Assembly: GCA_018901375.1 (NCBI GenBank)
Contig: JAHIEP010000076.1
Location: 1 to 5,928 of the forward strand
Direction of reading: 5' to 3'
DNA: 5,928 bases
From: Nanobdellota archaeon
GTDB taxonomy: Archaea; Nanobdellota; Nanobdellia; Pacearchaeales; GW2011-AR1
Of the stretch, positions 4,057 through 5,928 are shown piece after piece; positions within the stretch are counted from its first letter, which is position 1, and each line of letters begins with the position of its first letter. Below the pieces are notes generated by a model that saw only the letters and a program-made list of their open reading frames with translations, searched no databases and was not told the DNA's origin. The position numbers and the translations under genes were made by a program.

Positions 4057-4529
4057 TTCTTCTTCGCAGCTGCAACAGACGGCTTACGATTCCTCCTAAA
4101 ATTTGCTTTAGTTCTCTGTCCACGAACAGGCAGACCCGCCACATGACGAACACCCTTATACGACTTAATCTTCTTCAATCTCTTAATATCAAATTCCTTC
4201 CTCAGCCTCAAATCCGAACCACTAATATGTTTATCTTTCCCGTCGTCCAAGTCCTTCTGCCTATTTTTCAAAAACGCAGGAACCTTAGGGTCTTTAACAA
4301 ATTTTTCAATTTTTTCCATCTCTTCTTTCCCAACATCCTGAATCCTTTGCATCCTGTCAAGTTTCAACGACTTACAAATAGCATTTGAAATCGCCCAAGA
4401 AATCCCATCAATCTTAGTAAGTGCCGGACCAACTTTAATATCTCCACGAATGTCTTTCCCAAGAACCCTAACCAAAGTAACATCGTCTTCTTCTTTTCTT
4501 ACATATTTTTTCTTTTCTTCTTCGACCAT
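4050..4529 (-). CDS. rps13: Small-subunit ribosomal protein uS13
   Basis: uS13 (S13p/S18e) is in the 30S head and contacts tRNA and the 50S subunit. RVLGKDIRGDIKVGPALTKIDGISWAISNAICKSL (residues 21-55) covers the N-terminal helix-turn part, a long charged helix follows, and SYKGVRHVAGLPVRGQRTKANFRR (123-146) is the diagnostic C-terminal RNA-binding motif. Length is 159 aa, slightly long because of a Lys/Glu-rich N-terminus (residues 2-15) and an AAAKKKK tail. The ATG lies seven bases after the DUF655 stop with no clear ribosome-binding site, so translation is probably coupled to DUF655. The last codons and stop are part of a hairpin shared with uL13. Confidence 0.97.
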   Translation of the reverse strand: MVEEEKKKYVRKEEDDVTLVRVLGKDIRGDIKVGPALTKIDGISWAISNAICKSLKLDRMQRIQDVGKEEMEKIEKFVKDPKVPAFLKNRQKDLDDGKDKHISGSDLRLRKEFDIKRLKKIKSYKGVRHVAGLPVRGQRTKANFRRNRKPSVAAAKKKK

Positions 4530-4536
4530 TGTAAAT

Positions 4537-5073
4537 TTACGAGATAAACAGATTGTGCCTCTGTATCTCTGTCAACTCTTCCATAATTCTTTTTTCGACA
4601 ACCTTCTCCGGCGACGGCATATTATGAACCCCCTCCCTGATGTCATCAAAGGATTCAAATTTCTTTTCTTCTCTAGCTTCAAGAATCGCTTTAGTATGCT
4701 TCTTGCCAAGTCCAGGAAGTAATTCAAATTGATGAAGTCGGGTATTTATAGCTTGTGCTTCGTTGAAAAATTTAACATATTTTTCTTCATTTTTCTTCAC
4801 ATGTTTCGCAACAAAATCTTCCAACTGAACCCTCGCGGTCTCCGTCAACTTTTCCCTAGGACATCGTCCCAATATATACTGAACCTTATCCCGTTTCCCG
4901 TCGCCAATATACACAACTTCCCCAATCTCAAACCTTTCCCCCCTTCGAGGAACCAACTGCAGCAACGTCAAATCGTTAGCACCAATCGCCTGAGCCAAAG
5001 GCATTCCTTTTCTTTCCAACGGATAACCATAAGGTAAAAAGTCCAATATAATCGCGTTCTCTTCCCTAGCCAT
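4537..5073 (-). CDS. DUF655 family predicted nucleic-acid-binding protein
   Basis: This matches the archaeal DUF655 family (COG1491), small proteins with an OB-fold-like N-terminal half and a C-terminal helix-hairpin-helix. Visible are IILDFLPYGYPLERKGMPLAQAIGANDLTLLQLVPRRG (residues 8-45), GEVVYIGDGKRDKV (51-64), the family's signature FFNEAQAINTRLHQFELLPGLGKKHTKAILEAR (102-134) with the HhH core LPGLGKK at 119-125, and a second helical part to the end. Length, 178 aa, is normal. Its role is unknown; its usual place next to rpo4 and eL21 suggests RNA metabolism or transcription. The start at 5073 has GGAGGT seven bases upstream, set in the loop of a 9-bp hairpin. Confidence 0.93.
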   Translation of the reverse strand: MAREENAIILDFLPYGYPLERKGMPLAQAIGANDLTLLQLVPRRGERFEIGEVVYIGDGKRDKVQYILGRCPREKLTETARVQLEDFVAKHVKKNEEKYVKFFNEAQAINTRLHQFELLPGLGKKHTKAILEAREEKKFESFDDIREGVHNMPSPEKVVEKRIMEELTEIQRHNLFIS

Positions 5074-5128
5074 TTTTCAGACCTCCGAAAAATGGATAAT
5101 GATACTTTTCCAAAGTTTCACGTGCCAT
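5066..5128 (-). CDS. Possible leader peptide between rpo4 and DUF655 (20 aa)
   Basis: A frame of 20 codons beginning MARETLEKYH and ending FGGLKNG starts one base after the rpo4 stop (TAG-A-ATG), runs through the DUF655 start hairpin and stops at a TAG formed by bases 6-8 of DUF655 (ATGGCTAG). Its first four residues, MARE, equal those of DUF655. It is laid out exactly like the frame before uS11. It may couple DUF655 translation to rpo4 or be the remnant of a duplicated gene start; chance is not excluded. Confidence 0.35.
   Translation of the reverse strand: MARETLEKYHYPFFGGLKNG
5070..5095 (-). promoter_or_regulatory. Start-codon/Shine-Dalgarno hairpin of DUF655
   Basis: On the mRNA: CCATTTTTC, loop GGAGGTCT, GAAAAATGG. 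The ribosome-binding site is displayed in the loop and the ATG is inside the 9-bp stem. The stem is the same as at uS11, where the loop is AGGA. Confidence 0.75.
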
Positions 5129-5129
5129 T

Positions 5130-5435
5130 CTATCCAAATTTTTTAGTAACTTCTAAAATCTTATTTACTTCGTCAGAATCAAGCGAAACTTCAATCACGA
5201 CCTTATTTAACTCCGAAGCATCAGTCGGCATAAAATCCACAATCTTTACAATATGCTCATCCTTCAACCTAATCAAATCAAGCGCCTTCAATTCCGCCTT
5301 CATCTCCTTTGCTTTCTTAACATCCATTTTATTAAATCCCTTAATAAATTTCTTAATAGTCTCGGCCTTTTCAGAATTCCCAGCCATAGCAACAACTTCA
5401 GCCATAGTAATCGGCGTCTCTTCTTTTACTGCCAT
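5130..5435 (-). CDS. rpo4: DNA-directed RNA polymerase subunit Rpo4 (RpoF)
   Basis: Rpo4 (Rpb4-like) forms the RNA polymerase stalk with Rpo7. The match is based on its size (101 aa; family about 110), an N-terminal TPITMAEVVAMAG segment, a central Lys-rich helical part, and the C-terminal LKALDLIRLKDEHIVKIVDFMPTDASELNKVVIE (residues 49-82), typical of the HRDC-like fold: helix, Met-Pro turn and acidic Asp/Glu stretch. The position between eL21 and DUF655 agrees with conserved archaeal order. The start overlaps the eL21 stop by one base (TAATG), with GAGG about eight bases upstream inside eL21. Sequence conservation of this family is low, so the neighbours add weight. Confidence 0.92.
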   Translation of the reverse strand: MAVKEETPITMAEVVAMAGNSEKAETIKKFIKGFNKMDVKKAKEMKAELKALDLIRLKDEHIVKIVDFMPTDASELNKVVIEVSLDSDEVNKILEVTKKFG

Positions 5436-5686
5436 TATAATTTCCTCAAATGAACAGGATGAATTATAATAGTTTTCAACTTGTTCCCATCTTTAATTTC
5501 CAACAACTTAAATTTCCCACGACTACCAACAACCTTTCCACTCATTCCCTTCAATCTCTTAGCATACGAAGAACAAACACCAGCGTCGGTAACCAAAGCA
5601 ACCCTCGCCCCATCATCAATTTTTTTAAAGTAAGAACTAAGTTTCAATTTCCCTTTCTCTCTGATTTTCTTACTTTGTCTTGCCAT
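5435..5686 (-). CDS. rpl21e: Large-subunit ribosomal protein eL21, short form
   Basis: eL21 is a 50S protein with an SH3-like barrel. The N-terminal MARQSKKIREKGKLKLSSYFKK is basic, and the barrel shows as GARVALVTDAGVCSSYAKRLKGMSGKVVGSRGKFKLLEIKDGNKLKTIIIHPVHLRKL, with the typical ending I-I-x-P-x-H-L-R. At 83 aa it is shorter than the usual 95-100 aa, chiefly in the stretch between the basic N-terminus and the barrel. ATG at 5686 has no clear Shine-Dalgarno site. It is the first gene of the operon, and its stop overlaps the rpo4 start. Confidence 0.93.
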   Translation of the reverse strand: MARQSKKIREKGKLKLSSYFKKIDDGARVALVTDAGVCSSYAKRLKGMSGKVVGSRGKFKLLEIKDGNKLKTIIIHPVHLRKL

Positions 5687-5702
5687 TTTTTATTCTAACA
5701 TC

Positions 5703-5724
5703 TTACAGAACAATTGCGCTGTAA
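5703..5724. promoter_or_regulatory. Inverted repeat in the eL21 leader
   Basis: TTACAG and CTGTAA arms flank a 10-base centre that itself contains the palindrome CAATTG. It lies about 17 bases before the eL21 ATG and overlaps the end of a 10-codon upstream frame (5703-5735, MSECYSAIVL). It could be an operator or a leader hairpin for operon control. The evidence is symmetry only. Confidence 0.35.
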
Positions 5725-5764
5725 CACTCGGACATTTCTATCCTAACAAACCAAGAAAAAGTCC

Positions 5765-5780
5765 ATTTAAAAATCTTTCT
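5765..5780 (-). promoter_or_regulatory. Candidate operon promoter (BRE and TATA box)
   Basis: On the minus strand AGAAAG (5775-5780) followed by ATTTTTAAAT (5765-5774) fits an archaeal BRE-TATA pair. Transcription would start about 25 bases on, near 5744, giving a leader of about 58 bases before eL21. A second TATA-like site (TTATAAATA, about 5809-5817) lies further upstream. Confidence 0.45.
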
Positions 5781-5808
5781 TTATGAACAGTAGATTGAAG
5801 TAACTCGA

Positions 5809-5817
5809 TATTTATAA
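5809..5817 (+). promoter_or_regulatory. Candidate TATA box of the divergent gene
   Basis: TATTTATAA on the plus strand. A start about 26 bases downstream would fall near 5836-5840, at the first base of the hairpin at 5835-5873, so that hairpin would make up nearly the whole 5' leader. The site is near-symmetric and might serve both strands. Confidence 0.4.
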
Positions 5818-5834
5818 CATAAATTATAAGAAAC

Positions 5835-5873
5835 TACACCTCCAATTTAGTTTACGAACTGAAAGGAGGTGTA
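5835..5873 (+). promoter_or_regulatory. Hairpin sequestering the Shine-Dalgarno site
   Basis: TACACCTCC (5835-5843) pairs perfectly over 9 bp with GGAGGTGTA (5865-5873). An inner AGTT-TACG-AACT stem-loop (5849-5860) extends it. The entire ribosome-binding site GGAGGTG is paired with an internal anti-Shine-Dalgarno copy. This arrangement is typical of RNA switches and thermometers that keep a message closed until melted. Confidence 0.7.
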
Positions 5874-5876
5874 ATT

Positions 5877-5928
5877 ATGATAAAAATATATGTTAATAGA
5901 TTTATAAAAACTTCTAAAACGAAATCTT
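5877..5928 (+). CDS. Start of a divergent gene, cut by the window edge
   Basis: Seventeen codons are visible (MIKIYVNRFIKTSKTKS), open to the edge. The start is supported by a perfect GGAGGTG six bases upstream. The visible part is basic (Lys/Arg-rich) and very AT-rich. Nothing can be said about its family. It is transcribed away from the ribosomal operon, and the 190 bases between them carry the promoters of both. Confidence 0.65.
   Translation, partial: MIKIYVNRFIKTSKTKS

Noticed and set aside
3935..4153. Minus-strand frame of 72 codons with the peptide SGFRGFGVSGFR.
   Set aside because: It overlaps the conserved end of uS13 in another frame and then reads the octamer array; its open frame comes from the repeat. 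It has no supported start.
678..4388. Long plus-strand frames opposite the ribosomal genes (for example 678-956, 1680-1994, 3729-4388).
   Set aside because: They lie opposite well-recognised conserved genes, have odd composition rich in Pro, Asn, Ser and Arg, and no ribosome-binding sites; they are shadows of the real genes.
5066..5435. Frameshift or readthrough joining rpo4 to the following small frame.
   Set aside because: Rpo4 has near-normal length and its C-terminus fits the family; the added peptide does not continue it.

Overview
The window is a ribosomal-protein and RNA-polymerase operon from an archaeon. The gene content is archaeal/eukaryotic-type: eL21, eL18, Rpo4, Rpo3, DUF655, and archaeal forms of uS13, uS4, uS11, uL13 and uS9. 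Short Lys-rich proteins, very tight spacing, an 83-residue eL21 and an Rpo3 without Fe-S cysteines suggest a small-genome lineage, perhaps DPANN (Pacearchaeota or Woesearchaeota-like). That lineage is an inference.

Layout, in the direction of transcription (minus strand, right to left): a leader with a candidate promoter (about 5765-5780), then eL21, Rpo4, DUF655, uS13, uS4, uS11, Rpo3, eL18, uL13, uS9, and last an acidic 125-residue protein I do not recognise. Two blocks that are often separate in archaea (eL21-rpo4-DUF655 and uS13-uS4-uS11-rpo3-eL18-uL13-uS9) are joined here. To the right of eL21, a gene on the plus strand starts at 5877 and runs off the window. No gene-free stretch exceeds 300 bases; the longest are 5687-5876 and 1-185.

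How the genes work together: six are ribosomal proteins (uS13, uS4, uS11, uS9 of the small subunit; uL13, eL18, eL21 of the large subunit make seven in all), two are RNA polymerase subunits (the Rpo3 assembly platform and the Rpo4 stalk), and DUF655 is a predicted nucleic-acid-binding protein usually found in such clusters. The set couples production of ribosomes and RNA polymerase.

The unusual part is what lies between, and partly inside, these ordinary genes. (1) Repeated composite modules consist of a short hairpin followed, always 3' on the mRNA, by a G-rich direct repeat. Two lie inside the coding sequences of uL13 and uS4 and are translated; three others put the stop codon of uS13, uS11 or uL13 inside a perfect hairpin. 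(2) A five-unit array alternates GGGGGCTC-like spacers with small hairpins downstream of uS9. (3) Three copies of a palindrome with core CGTTTA-N4-TAAACG occur, two of them just upstream of genes. (4) The start codons and Shine-Dalgarno sites of uS11 and DUF655 sit in nearly identical hairpins, each crossed by an approximately 20-codon open frame that starts at the stop of the preceding gene and ends just inside the next. (5) The divergent gene has its Shine-Dalgarno site fully paired in a hairpin. I know of no named element that matches this set. Whether it reflects a mobile repeat family, RNA-level control, or both cannot be decided from this window alone.
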